A DNA stretch of 64,000 bases from Doris montereyensis (lineage: Eukaryota > Mollusca > Gastropoda > Nudibranchia > Dorididae): the NCBI GenBank assembly GCA_037039925.1, contig JAXRKP010001760.1, positions 27,501-91,500 of the forward strand. Direction: 5' to 3'. The translations under genes and the position numbers were made by a program. Shown here one piece after another: positions 22,050-59,309 of the stretch (positions within the stretch are counted from its first letter, which is position 1; every line of letters starts with the position of its first letter). The notes below the pieces were generated by a model. The model did not search any database. It was not told the DNA's origin and saw only the letters and a list, made by a program, of their open reading frames with translations.

Positions 22050-23290
22050 TGCATGTTTAGTATAAAATGTATATATTTATAATTTTGACTATCTATCTTC
22101 GAAGTAATCCAATTTTCAATGTCAATACCCAGTATGTATATCCCATGTTTTCGATTTCCTAAGCACTATGTCAAACGAAAAATTGCCTTGAATGGACACT
22201 AAAGATGTATTATTATTATCGTAATCTCTATTGTCATTATATTAAGTGGAAGAGTTAGGAGCAACAACAACAAAAAGAAGAAAAAGAAAGACATTACTTT
22301 TGTTATGAAAATTCCGTAGTAAAAGAATATGATAAAGATTTTTGTTTTGAAGCATAATAATATGGTCTAGTATCGTGGCTAACAAAATCGTGACAAAACC
22401 GGTCCCTATTTTATTACATCTAATTGTAAATAATTGTATATTATTGTGCGCCTGTATCACCAAATAAATTATGAGGCCATCCCTTGTAATCGTTATTAAT
22501 AATGTTTAGGATTCACTGTTAACCTACTGTTTGCGCGGTAGCATTTCCAAAGGGAAGTAACTACCCCAGCAGGACCCCGACGAACGATGAAAGCTGCAAG
22601 ACTCGAGTGAAGCCGAAGCGAGAAGACTTGCGGTTTCTTCCTCTAAATGTTACTCTTATGAGAAGACCCTGCGATGGAACTAGTTTATTCCTATTGATTT
22701 AAATTCAAGGAATAACGCAAATGACATCTTTGTAGATGATAAAATATGTTGCAGTCTGTCGTGCAAAAATATATTGGCTTTCAGCAAGGCAAAAAAGTGA
22801 GAAGCCGGGGTAAGTCATCATCCAACGAAGATTTGAAACTGAAACAATAATATTATCATGATGCACTGTTCTCTACACACTGCTATACTTGTGAAAATAC
22901 ACTGTGAATATACATGAGAGGGAATTATTAGAGATTTTAGATCAATACCTCTAAATATCTAGAAATCTAGAACTATCAAATATCCGAACATCGTCATCGT
23001 TTTTGTCACAGTAGTGTCAGTCTAGATCTAGATAGTAGGTAGAGAAAATTGAGATTCTAGGCCAATGCTGCAAGTATGACGGATGGACTATCTGCTAATT
23101 TTAATGGTTAAAGGAGCTCATCCCTCATTCGGTTTGCTATTAATGGCGGATGGACTTTGCCACTATCTGAAATTAATGATGGACCTGGGCTGTGAGCATG
23201 ATCCCAGTTAATAAAAATTAGGAATAGACGTATTTTTATATGAAGTAATTAATGAATTTAAACTCTAGATATGTACGGTAGTTCTAATGA
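22050..23290. other. unassigned stretch
   Basis: AT-rich, no gene seen. Contains a possible hairpin at 22596-22631 and short GATCTA runs near 23020-23030. Confidence 0.35.
22596..22631. other. possible stem-loop
   Basis: gcaag pairs with cttgc and the inner ctcg pairs with cgag, leaving a loop of about 13 bases with a three-base bulge. No polymerase III boxes or known RNA family recognised. Confidence 0.2.
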
Positions 23291-23299
23291 TGATTTTAT

Positions 23300-26200
23300 T
23301 TTGTTATTATTTGACGTTTTCACTATTTCCCCCTGGAAATTACAGATGAAAATGGTGGATGGGAACGATTCTTCTGTTCTTTCTTGCATTATCACTTCCC
23401 ATTCTACCTTCGGTGTATGGGTTCACATGTCCGAGATGATCTTTCTCCAGGATGCCCTGTCCTGGTATTTTCTGTTTTTCCTTCCAAAAAATGTCTATGC
23501 TTCAATGCCTCTTTTATATCTTCTTCCCACTTTCTCCGAGGTCTGCCTTTTGGTATTTTACTTTTGGGCTTTAGCAGTCTATACTATTTAGCCATTCTAT
23601 TGTCATTCATTCTGTTTACATGCCCAAACTATCTCAATTGATTTCTTTCTATCTCAGTTTTTATGCCATCTGCTTTGGTTTGATCTCTTATTGTTGTGTT
23701 TCTGATTTTGTCTCTTTTTAGTTTTCCCCTACTACTCTTAGATGTTTCATTTCAGCTGCCTGTACTCTACTGTATTCTCTATGGTCTAAGGTCCAGGTTT
23801 CGGGCTGCCATAGAGGAAAGTAGACAATAAACTGTATTGTATACTGCCATTTTGGTTTTTGTTGACAATTCTTTGCTTGTCTACAAATGCCTTTCCCAGA
23901 TGGTTATATATTGCACTTGCCTTTGATTCTCTGGCTGATTTCTTCTCTTAGTTTTCCCTCTGAGTTATTCATTACTCCTAGGTAATTGTAGCTTTGAACT
24001 TGTTCTAAATTCTCCCTGCCCAATTTAAGATTTTGTGTTTTAGCTTCCTAGTTACTAGCATTGTTTTGATTTTCTTTGCATTTTACTCTCATTCCTCTTT
24101 TTAATTAGTTTATTGTTCATAATGTTGATATTCGACTGAAGACTGATTTTCCAAACAGAACTAAATCATCGGCAAATGAAACCATTGATACATTTACTGG
24201 TTTGAGCTTCCACATACCTACACTCGTTTTCTTCATTTTTGAGGATTTCTTTGCGACTGAATCCATAAATGTGATAAACAAAAGAGGACTTAGGGTACAA
24301 ACCCTGTCTTTCTCCTATATATCTACATCAAATTCTTCAGATATGTTTCCAACTACTCACTGCACATGTTGGTTTATTGTAAAAAAAATTAATGGTTTCT
24401 ATTAAATTTTGCTCTACATTGTGTTCTTGTAAGGAATGCCATAGTTCGTCCCTCCTCACAGTGTCAAATGCCTTTTCTAAGTCAATAAAACACAGGTGCA
24501 AGTCAATGTTTCTCTCAAGGAATAATTCTATTATTTGTCTAATTGTAAATGTGTGGTCTTGTACACTTTCCTGGTCTAAATCCACTCTGATGCTCTTCAA
24601 TCTGATCCTCTACTCCTTAATCTCATTTCCAGTATCCTGGCGTATACTTTTCCTGGAATGCTAAGTAGTAATATCCCTCTATAGTTTGAGCATTCCATAG
24701 TTGATCCTTTCTTAAATAAATATGTATTGGTACGACCCGTTCCCTTTTTCCAGTCGTCTGGCAACTGTTTGGACTTCCATGTTTGTTGGCATATTGCGTG
24801 TAGTAGTTTGTCTTCCTTCTCTCCCTTGGTTTTTAATCATTTCTGGATAAACTTGATCTGCTCCTGGGGCTTTTCCTAATTTCACTTTTCTTATAGCTGT
24901 TTGGATTTCTTCCATTGATATATCTACATCTTCAGCTGTCTCCTCTGGATTACTTGTTACTCTTACTAATTGATCTTTACTCTTTGTTTACATACGTTCT
25001 GGAGGGATTATGTAATCGGGGGAAATGCTTTCTCCATGTTTCCATGATTTTACTGTCTTCTTTCATTATTACTCCTTTGGCATTCTTAATTTGTCGTAAT
25101 GGGCATGCTTTGGTCTTTCTTATGCTCTTCATTGCCCCCCAGAACAGATTTTGATTTCCTTGATAGCTTTCTTGAAATCTTTGTCCAAACTATTCCCATT
25201 GTTCCTGTTTTGCTTTCCTAACTTCCTCTTTGGCAATAGTTATTTTATTCACGTAATCTATCCTATCCTCTGGTTTCTTTGTTTGCAAGTATTTCTTCCA
25301 GGCATCCTTTTCTTTAATCTTAGTCTTGACATTCTCATTCCACCATGCTGTTCTTTCCCATCTCCTTTAATTTGTTTCATACCACAGACCTCTTCAATAC
25401 AATTGAGGAGTGTTTCTTTATACATCTGCCGCTTTTCTTCTATTGTGCTATCATTCAGATCCATCTGCCTTTCACTGATAAATCTTTTTATCCTAGATTG
25501 ATATACCTGTTTTACTACTGGTTTATTTAGTTCCTCTATTTTGAGTTGTAGTGTTTTCTTCCCTTTCCTTTTATGTTTGTTTCCTTCAGTCAGTAATCTC
25601 ATTTTGGCAATCACTAAGTGATGATCACTAAATATTTCTGCTCCTCTGTTTACTCTTGCATCCAAATTACTCTAAAAAAGGGAGCTGCTAACTATTATGT
25701 AGTCTATCATGGCCTTTTTCACACCTGTCTTCATTTACTCTTGTATATTTGTGGATATCTTTATGAGGAAAGGTTTTGGCTATTTTCAGATTATTCTTCA
25801 GGCAAAAATCTATTAGTCTCTCTCCATTTGGAGAAGTTGTTGTCTTTCCTTCTTTATCTATTATTCCTCCTGACGTTTCTACATTGTTACCTACTCGAGC
25901 ATTTAAATCTCCTAAAAGCATTAGTTCCTGTTTGTGTTTAAGATTCTCTGCAGCTTTTTGTAAATCGTTTTCCAAGATATCTTTTTCTTCTTTAGTTGTG
26001 TCTTTGTTTGGTCCATAAGCTATTAATAATTTAATTTCTCGTCCTTTTGGTTTAATATTTACCTCTAATAGCCGTGGGCTTACAAATTTCCAACTTTCTA
26101 GGAGCTTTTCATGCCTTTTATGCACTAGGAGGTCTACTCCTTCTCTAGCTCTATCTTTGACATCTACTCCTGAGAAGATTAAAGTATGATTCGGTCCTAC

Positions 26201-26720
26201 ATTTTCTATTCCTTGTCCTTTTTCTTTGTTTCTGTAATGGCCAAAATATCTACTTTGAATTTTTTCCATTTCTTTAACTAATTCTAACTCTTTCCATTTA
26301 TTGTCCTAACGTTCCATGTTCCAAAAATCACAGTCCGTATTCGTTTCCAAGTTCGTCTTCGAAAGATCAAGTCAGTTGTATTATATTTATTTCTTAATCT
26401 GTTTGGTTTTGGATAAGCAGGGGATTAGTTTACTGTACCCTAGGTGGCGCTGCCACCTGAGGCCCTCTACCAGGCCTTGTTAATTTCTGGTCAGGTTGGC
26501 TCCCTTAGCCTTTAGTCATTCAAGACCAGCCTGCAAGGCAGCACGTTTGTTATTTTCTGTCAGGATTAACTCCCCAGCCTTTGGTAGGCCAAGACCCACC
26601 TGCAAGACAGCAGGAGACTCATGGAGGGCGGGATCATCTACTCCCCGTACAGGTGCTTACCTGTCCACTGCCCCGGGGAACGATTCACCATATTAGATCT
26701 CGATGTGACTTGCGTGATTT
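23300..26720 (-). mobile_element. near full-length RTE/CFDP2-like LINE, inactivated
   Basis: Read from 26720 downwards: a 5' leader with an internal ~67-bp duplication (about 26490-26620); an apurinic endonuclease domain (GTWNVR-like start, then GDLNARVG at about 25900 and SDHHLV at about 25610); a spacer with WWNANVK-like and KEEVRKAK-like text; then reverse transcriptase (KLGKAPGADQVYPEMI at about 24880, FIDLEKAFDTVRRDEL at about 24490, FADDLVLFG at about 24170); and a C-terminal tail near 23500 (QTSEKVGRRYKRG). Several frameshifts and stops break it. It matches the plus-strand copy at 61.9-64 kb almost base for base in places. The clade name is from general resemblance to RTE and craniofacial-development-protein-2-like elements. 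Confidence 0.8.
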
Positions 26721-26732
26721 CATACAATACAG

Positions 26733-26875
<143 letters not shown>

Positions 26876-26879
26876 GTAT

Positions 26880-27325
26880 GTATGTATGTCTCTCTCCTTC
26901 TATCTTTCTTGTCCTTGTCTCTCTCTCTTTCTCTGTTGCGTGTGTGTAATGGTGTCTCCCTCCCCGTCTATCTTTCTTAAGTTTTGTGTCATGATTCAAC
27001 ATTAGGTTGAGATCTATGTGGCATGTGATTTGATCTGAAGATATATATGTGTGTGTGTCTCTCTCTGTATCTTGCATATGTATGTGTGGCACTCTCCATC
27101 TATCTATCTTTCATAGTTTTGTGTTTCTCTGCCTCCCTCTGTATTTGTGTCTTGTAAGGTACTGGAATCAAGATTTAATCTTAGATTTAGAGTTAATATC
27201 TAGATTTCCTGTGAGAAATCGTTGTAAGACTCAAAAGTGAACCCTACGTCAAGGTTGACAGATATTCTGACTGGTGAAACAGTCAGCCCGGCAATCAATT
27301 ACTGAATGAGGTGGGATATGAATAT
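26880..27325. other. no gene seen
   Basis: CT- and GT-rich low-complexity sequence grading into unique sequence. No supported feature. Confidence 0.35.
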
Positions 27326-27329
27326 AACA

Positions 27330-28620
27330 TTCAATTCAATCATCTTTATTAATCATTTAAAACAGTTAAGTTAATCATTTTAAAATGTATAGATTTTAGG
27401 AGAAATATATAAAGATGCAAAGGTGAGTAAATAGATAGTGCGGTGAAACAATATACATACATAAAATAATAATTATAGACAAATCAGTTTAGCTTCATAC
27501 ACATTCATCAACTTATCATAAATCATTCATTCACCATCCACCAATTTACATTTCTTAAACATTGTGAGCAAAACGCCATTGTGCTTTCAGAGTAAGATAT
27601 GGTCAAACTTTCATATATGGCACTTGGAAGAAAAGATCTAAAATATCTCTCAGTGCAGGATTTTAAATGTATAAGTCGACCGCTTCTACTACTTATTGTG
27701 GATATGGGACAAAAAAGAGGATGGGTGTTGTCTCTAAGTATACTCCTGAGTTTGATCTTGCATTGATTCTCGTACAAATCTTCAAAGCTCTCCGGCTCTA
27801 CATCATTTTGTGAGTTTCCTACGTGTTTCAGTATCCTATGAAATTTTTTCTTTTTTCTGTCTCTTGTATTCCCCTTCCCATGCAGTTATGCTAAAAATAA
27901 TAATACTCTTTATGCAAGCTTGATAGAAAAGTCTTATTAGAGTGTTATCAATTTCAAATTTAATCAGCTTCCTCATAAGATACATTCTTTTGTTCACGTT
28001 CTTTAAAACTTTATTTGATTGTTTTGCCATTCTAGCTTCTGGTAAAAAATTATGCCAAGATTTTTATATTCATTAACTCTCTCAACTGTTTCATCTTTTA
28101 TAACAATATCATTATGGGTGTTATTTGTCTTCCTAAAATCAAAAATCATTTCCTTTGTTTTCTTAACATTGAGTTGTAAATAATTGCCATCACACCATTT
28201 TACAAACCTTTTGATTTCTTGGGCATAATTGATTAGGTCTACTTTGATCTGGTAAGAGCTTGGATATTTGTATCATCTGAATATTTTATTATTGGGATGT
28301 TTTCAAAAGCAGTTTTACAATCATTGGTGTAGATAGAAAGAGTATAGGGCAAGGACAGTCCCCTGGGGTGCTTCAGTGTTTGTTACGCCAATTACTGACG
28401 GGTCAAAAATATCATTCTCTGATTTTAATCTAACAAATTGAGGTCTGTTGGTCAGAAAATCTAAGATCCAGAGAGTTACACTTTTTCCCAAACCCATATT
28501 CGTCGGTTCGTCATCTGTAATCGCAATACATCCGATACTAATGACTAATACCATTTTTTTCTCTCAGGTATTCATGATTATTGCGAATAGTCACTTTGTT
28601 TGATATCGTATAATAATAAT
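27330..28620 (-). mobile_element. CR1/Rex1-like LINE, 3' part of RT
   Basis: On the minus strand from 28620: LWILDFLTNRPQFVRL, then TNTEAPQGTVLALYSF (motif B, TNTGAPQGTVLAPFLF in intact copies), a DDTNI motif C near 28275, LRKLIKFEIDN and ILRDNTHPL. The last 200 bp (to 27330) match the end of the ORF, and ctttatt near 27346 gives AATAAA on the minus strand. Frameshifts separate the pieces. Confidence 0.7.
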
Positions 28621-28734
28621 GAAGTGGCAGTGGTTTTTTAACCAGGGACATAAGTTGGAGGTTCCAAGGCACCTCCCTGGGTGACAATGCTTCTCTTGCC
28701 TGCCATAACAAGGTCACTTTTCTGAGTCGCTCTC

Positions 28735-31680
28735 AACACTGCGTTAGCCAACAAAACCAAAACCCTTAATGACCAACTCAACACTGGCTGTGTTACACAA
28801 CAAAACCAAACCCTTAATGACCAACTCAACACTGGCTGTGTTACACAACAAAACCAAAACCCTTAATGACCAACTCAACACTGGCTGTGTTACACACCAT
28901 AACCAAAACCCTTAATGACCAACTCAACACTGGCTGTGTTAGTGTTACATAACATAACCAAAACCTTCAATGATCAACTCAACACTGGCTGTGCTACACA
29001 ACAAAACCAAAACCCTTAATGACCAACTCAACACTGGCTGTGTTACACAACATAACCAAAACCCCTCAATGACCAACTTAACACTGGCTGTGTTACCATA
29101 ACAAAACTCAATGACCAACTCAAAGCTACACACCTAACCAATGACCAACTCAACACTGGCTGTGTTACACACCATAACCAAAGCTCTCAATGACCAACTC
29201 AACACTGGCTGTATTACACAACATAACCAAAACTCTTAATGACCAACTCAACACTGGCTGTATTACATAACATAACCAAAACTCTCAATGACCAACTCAA
29301 CACTGGCTGTGTTACATAACATACCCAAAACTCTCAATGACCAACTCAACACTGGCTGTGTTACACAAACAAAACCAAAACCCTCAATGACCAACTCAAC
29401 ACTGGCTGTGTTAGTGTTACACACCATAACCAAAACTCTCAATGACCAACTCAACACTGGCTGTGTTAGTGTTACACACCATAACCAAAACTCTCAATGA
29501 CCAACTCAACACTGGCTGTGTTAGTGTTACACGCCATAACCAAAACTCTCAATGACCAACTCAACACTGGCTGTGTTAGTGTTACACGCCATAACCAAAA
29601 GCCTCAATGACCAACTCAACACTGGCTGTGTTAGTGTTACACACCATAACCAAAACCTCAATGACCAACTCAACACTGGCTGTGTTAGTGTTACACACCA
29701 TAACCAAAACCCTCAATGACCAACTCAACACTGGCTGTGTTAGTGTTACACACCATAGCCAAAACTCTTAATGACCAACTCAACACTGGCTGTGTTACAC
29801 AACATAACCAAAATTCTCAATGACCAACTCAACACTGGCTGTGTTACACAACAAAACCAAAACTCTTAATGATCAGTCAACACTGGCTGTGTTAGACAAC
29901 AAATCCAAACCTCTCAATGACCAACTCAACACTGGCTGTGTTATGCAACAAACCCAAACCCTCAATGACCTAACTCAACACTGGCTGTGTTAGTGTTACA
30001 CGCCATAACCAAAACCCTTAATGACCAACTCAATACTGGCTGTATTACACACCATAGCCAAAACCCTTAATGACCAACTCAAGACTGGCTGTGTTAGTGT
30101 TACATAACATAACCAAAACTCTCAATGACCAACTCAACACTGGCTGTGTTAGTGTTACACGCCTCATAACCAAAATCCTTAATGACCAACTCAACACTGG
30201 CTGTATTACACACCATAGCCAAAACTCTTAATGACCAACTCAACACTGGCTGTGTTAGTGTTACACGCCATAACCAAACCCTTAATGACCAACTCAACAC
30301 TAGCTGTGTTAGTGTTACACACCATAACCAAAACCCTTAATGACCAACTCAACACTGGCTGTATAACACACCATAGCCAAAACCCTTAATGACCAACTCA
30401 ACACTGGCTGTATAACACACCATAACCAAAACCCTTAATGACCAACTCAACACTGGCTGTATAACACACCATAACCAAAACCCTTAATGACCAACTCAAC
30501 ACTGGCTGTATAACACACCATAGCCAAAACCCTTAATGACCAACTCAACACTGGCTGTATAACACACCATAACCAAAACCCTTAATGACCAACTCAACAC
30601 TGGCTGTATTACACACCATAGCCAAAACCCTTAATGACCAACTCAACACTAGCTGTGTTAGTGTTACACACCATAACCAAAACCCCAATGACCAACTCAA
30701 CACTGGCTGTATAACACACCATAACCAAAACCCTCAATGACCAACTCAACACTGGCTGTATTACTCACCATAACCAAAACCCTCAATGACCAACTCAACA
30801 CTGGCTATATAACACACCATAACCAAAACTCTCAATGACCAACTCAACACTGGCTGTGTTTACATAACATAACCAAAACTCAATGACCAACTCAACACTG
30901 GCTGTGTTATAACATAACCAAAACTCTCAATGACCAACTCAACACTGGCCATAACATAACCAAAACCTCAATGACCAACTCAACACTGGCTGTATTACAC
31001 ACCATAACCAAAACCCTTAATGACCAACTCAACACTGGCTGTATTACACACCATAACCAAAACTCTCAATGACCAACTCAACACTGGCTGTGTTACACAC
31101 CATAACCAAAACCCTCAATGACCAACTCAACACTGTATTACACACCATAACCAAAACCCTCAATGACCAACTCAACACTGGCTGTGTTAGTGTTACACAC
31201 CATAACCAAAACTCAATGACCAACTCAACACTGGCTGTGTTAGTGTTACACACCATAACCAAAAGCCTCAATGACCAACTCAACACTGGCTGTGTTAGTG
31301 TTACACACCATAACCAAAAGCCTCAATGACCAACTCAACACTGGCTGTAGTGTTTACACCTAATGACCAATCAACAACCAATAAAACTCTCAATGACCAA
31401 CTCAACACTGGCTGTGTTACACAACAAAACCAAAACTCTCAATGACCAACTCAACACTGGCTGTATTACACAACAAAACCAAAACCCTCAATGACCAACT
31501 CAACACTGGCTGTGTTACACCATAACCAAAACTCTCAATGACCAACTCAACACTGGCTGTGCTAGTGTTACACACCAAAACCAAAACTCATGACCAACTC
31601 AACACTGGCTGTGTTAGTGTTACACACCATAACCAAAATTCTCAATGACCAACTCAACACTGGCTCCGTGGAGAGTTACA
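28735..31680. repeat. ~47-55-bp satellite upstream of MED16
   Basis: About 58 copies of a unit with aatgaccaactcaacactgg and ctgtgttacacaccataacc. An optional agtgtt insertion changes the length from about 47 to 55. Blocks with ataacacaccat (30360-30560) show local homogenisation. If MED16 exon 1 lies upstream, this array is in its first intron. Confidence 0.93.
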
Positions 31681-32550
31681 CACCATTAGCCAAAACGCAA
31701 TTATGACCAAAACAACTGGATGACTGTTCAATGATAAGGAAGCAACATTATCATAACATAACACTGGCTGTGATAGCCACAACAAAACCAAAACTCTCAA
31801 TGACCAACTTCAACACTGGCTGTGTTACCTTTTTAAACTCAAAATTGGAAATGAATGACCATCTTTGATAGCATTGGTTTTGTTACACACCATAACCAAA
31901 AACTCTCAATGACCAACTCAACACTGGCTGTGTTGGAATAGAGAGAAAACAAAACTCATGACAAACCTCTAAATCTATTAGTATTACACCATAACCAAAA
32001 CGTCATCAATGACCAACAGTAAATGGACTCATGGACTCCGTGAGGAGTGGAAGTTCATCTTTGGCATTGAAAGGCTGGTTTCTTTTTTACCCAACGCAAT
32101 TATGGCCAATGTCCACAAGCGGGATGGACTGGCTGATGATGATGATAAGGATGAGCACTGCTTACACTTATCATAACATATTTGAGGGCAAATGATAGCC
32201 AAACTTTTGTACCAATTCGCCTATTGTCACAGAGCTTTAGGATCTAGATTTAGAACCTTTTATTCTCAAAAAATTGAAAATGAATGGGGATCTTTGATAG
32301 CATTGGTTTTGTCTAGTCTCACGAGCATTGAATCAGAATGTCACGGTTGAATGTGTCAAACAGAATACAAAGGAATAGAGAGATATAACAGTTATAGCAC
32401 TCGACAACAAACAAATCAAAGCCCTAAATCTATTAAGTATTGTCTACCAACCCGTCATCAGACAGATGTTTCAAATGGACTCATGGACCCTGCAATAACG
32501 TGAGAAGTTCATCTTGTTTTTTAATTTTAGTTTGTTTCCTTTTTCTATTT
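31665..32550. repeat. collinear 400-bp duplication blended with satellite
   Basis: Landmarks of the unique flank at 32055-32550 (acgcaattatgg, ttatcataacata, tgatagcc, atctttgatagcattggttt, gaatagagaga, aaatggactcatgg) reappear in the same order at 31665-32030, alternating with pieces of the 47-55-bp satellite. This looks like a consensus made from two different read populations rather than a real duplication. Confidence 0.6.
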
Positions 32551-32553
32551 CAG

Positions 32554-55932
<23,379 letters not shown>

Positions 55933-55934
55933 TG

Positions 55935-56290
55935 TGGATGTGGGCATTGTATGACAGTGAAGTTACATATGTGAGCATTGTATGACAGTGAAGTTACATA
56001 TGTGAGCGTTTATATGTGAAAGTGAAGTTACATACGTGAGCGTTTATATATGAAAGGGAAGTTACATATGTGGGCATTGTATGACAGTGAAGTTACATAT
56101 ATGAGCGTTTATATATGAAAGTGAAGTTACTTGACTTGAAAATTTTAAAAGAGACCTGATCTGGATGTGGGTGTTCGTATGACAGTGAAGTTACTTGACT
56201 TGAAAATTTTAAGAGAGACCTGATCTGGATGTGGGTGTTCGTATGACAGTGAAGTTGCTTAACATGAAAATTTTAAGAGAGACCTGATCT
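55935..56290. repeat. ~28-bp and ~65-bp tandem repeats in MED16 3' region
   Basis: Copies of tgacagtgaagttacatatg with gagcgtttatat, then three copies of a longer unit with ttaagagagacctgatctgg and atgtgggtgttcgtatg. The end of exon l (aagagaaacctgatgtggat) is similar to this second unit, so the repeat seems to have been seeded by the stop-codon region of MED16. Confidence 0.8.
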
Positions 56291-56369
56291 GGATGTGGGC
56301 GTGCGTTTGTATGAGTCTCGTAGGAAAACTGGTGTTATGATGTTTAACTACTGTTGTTTTAATGCAAAG

Positions 56370-56740
56370 TACTGATTCTCATGTCTGTGAAAACGTACCG
56401 ATTCTCATGTCTGTAAAAACGTACTGTTTCTCATATGTGTGAAAATGTAGTGATTTTCATTTCTTTGAAAACCTACTGATTCTTATGATTAATAACGTAC
56501 TGATTTTCATGTCTGTAAAAAAGTGTTGATTCTCATGTCTGTGAAATTGTACTGATTTTCATGTATTTGAAAATGTACTAATTCTCCTGTCTGAAAACGT
56601 ACTGATTCTCATGTGTGTAAAAATGTACTAATTTTCATGTCTGTGAAAATGTACTGATTCTCATATGTGAAAAAGTACTGATTCTCATGTCAGTGAAAAC
56701 GCACTAATTTTCACGTGTATGAAAATTTTATTTGTTGAGT
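56370..56740. repeat. ~27-bp minisatellite
   Basis: About 13 diverged copies with tactgattctcatgtctgtg followed by aaaac, probably in the MED16 3' UTR. Confidence 0.88.
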
Positions 56741-56787
56741 GGCCCTGAATTATTTTGTATCATGCTACAGAGTTTTTGACCACAATG

Positions 56788-56793
56788 AATAAA
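56788..56793 (+). promoter_or_regulatory. candidate polyadenylation signal of MED16
   Basis: AATAAA in gaataaactagtc, about 860 bp after the stop codon and after the last repeat, followed by a T-rich stretch. Confidence 0.4.
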
Positions 56794-56999
56794 CTAGTCT
56801 CTTATTTTACTGAAAAGTAGTCAAAGTGTTTGTAAAGAATTTATCTTCAAACTTTTTTATGTTTTCTTTGGCTCCATTCCATGCTTTGTTTTGTGACAAT
56901 TGGCAATGCCTTTATTTTTTTATTTTTTTGGGTTGGGGATGGGAGGGGGCTCTAACTTGTAAAGAGCACCACTGCAAACTCAACTTAACAACAAACCTC

Positions 57000-57260
57000 G
57001 ATTTCCCTAAATAAGGGAAGTGAATATACAACTTTAACAAGCCTTGATTTCTTAAATAAGGGAAGTGAATATAATATACAACTTTAACAAACCTTGATTT
57101 CCTTAAATAAGGGAAAGTGAATATACAACTTTAACAAGCCTTGATTTCTTAAATAAGGGAAGTGAATATACAACTTTAACAAGCCTTGATTTCTTAAATA
57201 AGGGAAGTGAATATACAACTTTAACAAGCCTTGATTTCTTAAATAAGGAAGTGAATGTAC
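57000..57260. repeat. ~45-bp minisatellite
   Basis: About five copies with ctttaacaagccttgatttc and ttaaataagggaagtgaat. Confidence 0.92.
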
Positions 57261-57617
57261 AAAAATGGGGAGGGGGGTTGCATGGAGATGAATAAATTTA
57301 TGCATATTTTTACGAATGCTTTTGCCATGGAAATTTTTCTGGTTGACAAGAAATAATATAAGAATGTAAAGATGTAGCCTACATAATACTTTTTATGTGT
57401 ACCATTGTGACAGCTGTACAGATGTTGAAACAAAAATAAAAATTGATGAACACAAGTTAATACCCATGATTTGAGTTTTTTTTATGTTTGTCTGACTGAC
57501 ACATTTTCTTGTTTTTAAATTGACTCATCTATGGACTCCCGGACAAAGTTAATTGATTAAATCTGAGAAATCAAGAAATGAAAATCATTTTGTTTATTCA
57601 CATTCACAGTGTGAGCG

Positions 57618-57663
57618 CTACTGGTACTGGTACTGGTACTGGTACTGAGTACTGGTACTGGTA
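57618..57663. repeat. TACTGG hexanucleotide repeat
   Basis: Seven near-perfect copies of ctggta. Confidence 0.9.
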
Positions 57664-57849
57664 GGTCTTACCTCTTCCTTTCACTCTTTCACTTGTCTTT
57701 TACAAATGCTGTTTCCTCTGAATTCAACCTTAGATCAGCGCATACAATGGAAGGGTAAATTTCAATGAAATAGAAAAGTATTTACAGTAGTTTTTTCATT
57801 TGATTTACCCACCTCAACAACTAAGGTGATCCCAGGGTTTTTCGTAGGA

Positions 57850-58105
57850 TTTTCTTAATTTTTGCCCGCACTCATGTAAACAGCCAAAGGGCTCTTTAAC
57901 GTGCACAGAGTGCTGTGGTCTGCACACAGGACCTCTTTTTTATCATGTCTCCAATGAGACACGGTCTCAATCCACCTACTCGGACGAGCGGGATAGATTT
58001 TACTTGAAAAAAAAACGAGAAAATCTTCAACTGTTGGCGGGGCTTTGTACTCATGACCTTTAGGTTGAGAGGCCGACACCTTGCCTCTGGACTACCAAGT
58101 GCCCA
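57850..58105 (-). mobile_element. second SINE-like family, copy 1
   Basis: Minus-strand element beginning at 58105 with gggcacttggtagtccagag, then tcaacctaaaggtcatgagt, body with gaggtcctgtgtgcagacca and ending near ccctttggctgtttac. Shares these blocks with 61345-61580. The head is tRNA-like (A-box-like gtagtccagaggcaa, B-box-like ggtcatgagtaca). Confidence 0.6.
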
Positions 58106-58439
58106 TTGACAGTACCGTAGTATGAGTATGATATTTCTAATATAGAGATGATACGGTAGATGGGAATTGACTGCTACAAAGTAAAATTCTTTGAAATCAC
58201 AAATTTGGATGTGAACTCTGTGTCCTTTTGCTGTCTATTGAAACAAGTTGAAAACGTTTATTTTATCTTTGTCAATAATGCAAACAATTTTCAGCATGCC
58301 ATAAAAAATTATTTTCCTCCTGCACCGCTTGTTCCAATCCTCAACCATGCAGTAATTTTTAAGAATAGATGTAAAAGTAAAAGATGATTTTGAGAGGAGT
58401 TTAGAACATAGAAGAAAGAGATACATACAGGATACAGGA

Positions 58440-59300
58440 TTTTAATGTGATGAACTCTTAAATCTAAGGCCACGTTTGTAACATTTTCTTGTCCATCTGA
58501 TTCTCAAGCTAAATTGAGATTCCTTGTGCCATTAACCTGATCCATTGCATTTTTAAATTTTGTAATTATTGTTGCAGATACACATTGCTTAAATGTTAAA
58601 TGTGGCTCATATTTTTATAGAGAGAGAAAGAAGACTAAAAAAGTGTTGTTTTCAATCCTAATCCTAGATAACGACAGCATAATTTATGTAATCAAGAATA
58701 ATTCCCTTCAAGAACCTATGAAGTATGGGGTATAAAGTGAAGTTACAATTTGTAGACAACAAAAGTCTCTTGTTTCCTAGGTATCTTATTTTAACAGGGA
58801 TTTTTTTCTTAATTACCTTGGTAGTATTAGTGGTAATCATCTACCCATTACAATAAAGCTACGGGCACATATACACACAGGGTAAGTCTATCACTATCAC
58901 CATTGCGCGTAGTTGGAAATAACGTGAATGTGTATTACACCAGCAATTTATCTTGGTCGCCATAACCAAAATTCAGGGCAAACAATACTTATGACAGTGC
59001 TCTGAAACGGTTCAGATCGTGAGATAATGATCATGAACATCATTGAATAGAAAAAGCCCGATTTAAACATTATGATACATGTATCTACACTTCATGTATC
59101 ATGATGGCAAAGAATTGACGAGAAAGCATTTATTAATCTTCCATGTAATTCCAGCGGGCGGTTGGCGGATTCTGATGGTAGGTTCTACTTTCACTTATCA
59201 TTTCATTTTCTTTTCCTCTTACTTCCCCTGAGAGCACTGCACATGGTGGACAAGACAAATTTCAATGAACAAAAACCAAATGTACTTCCAGATTAGGCAG
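58440..59300. other. no feature seen
   Basis: AT-rich intergenic sequence without recognised genes or repeats. Confidence 0.4.
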
Positions 59301-59309
59301 CAAATGTTA

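Noticed and set aside
28640..28735. Possible first MED16 exon (frame with SLACHNKVTFLS, faintly like human LACAWSCRNLIAFT)
   Set aside because: Too short and weak, no convincing donor site; left unassigned.
32440..32510. Short ORF before MED16 exon a considered as exon 1 (donor-like aac|gtgaga)
   Set aside because: No similarity to the MED16 N-terminus, and the segment belongs to the blended duplication.
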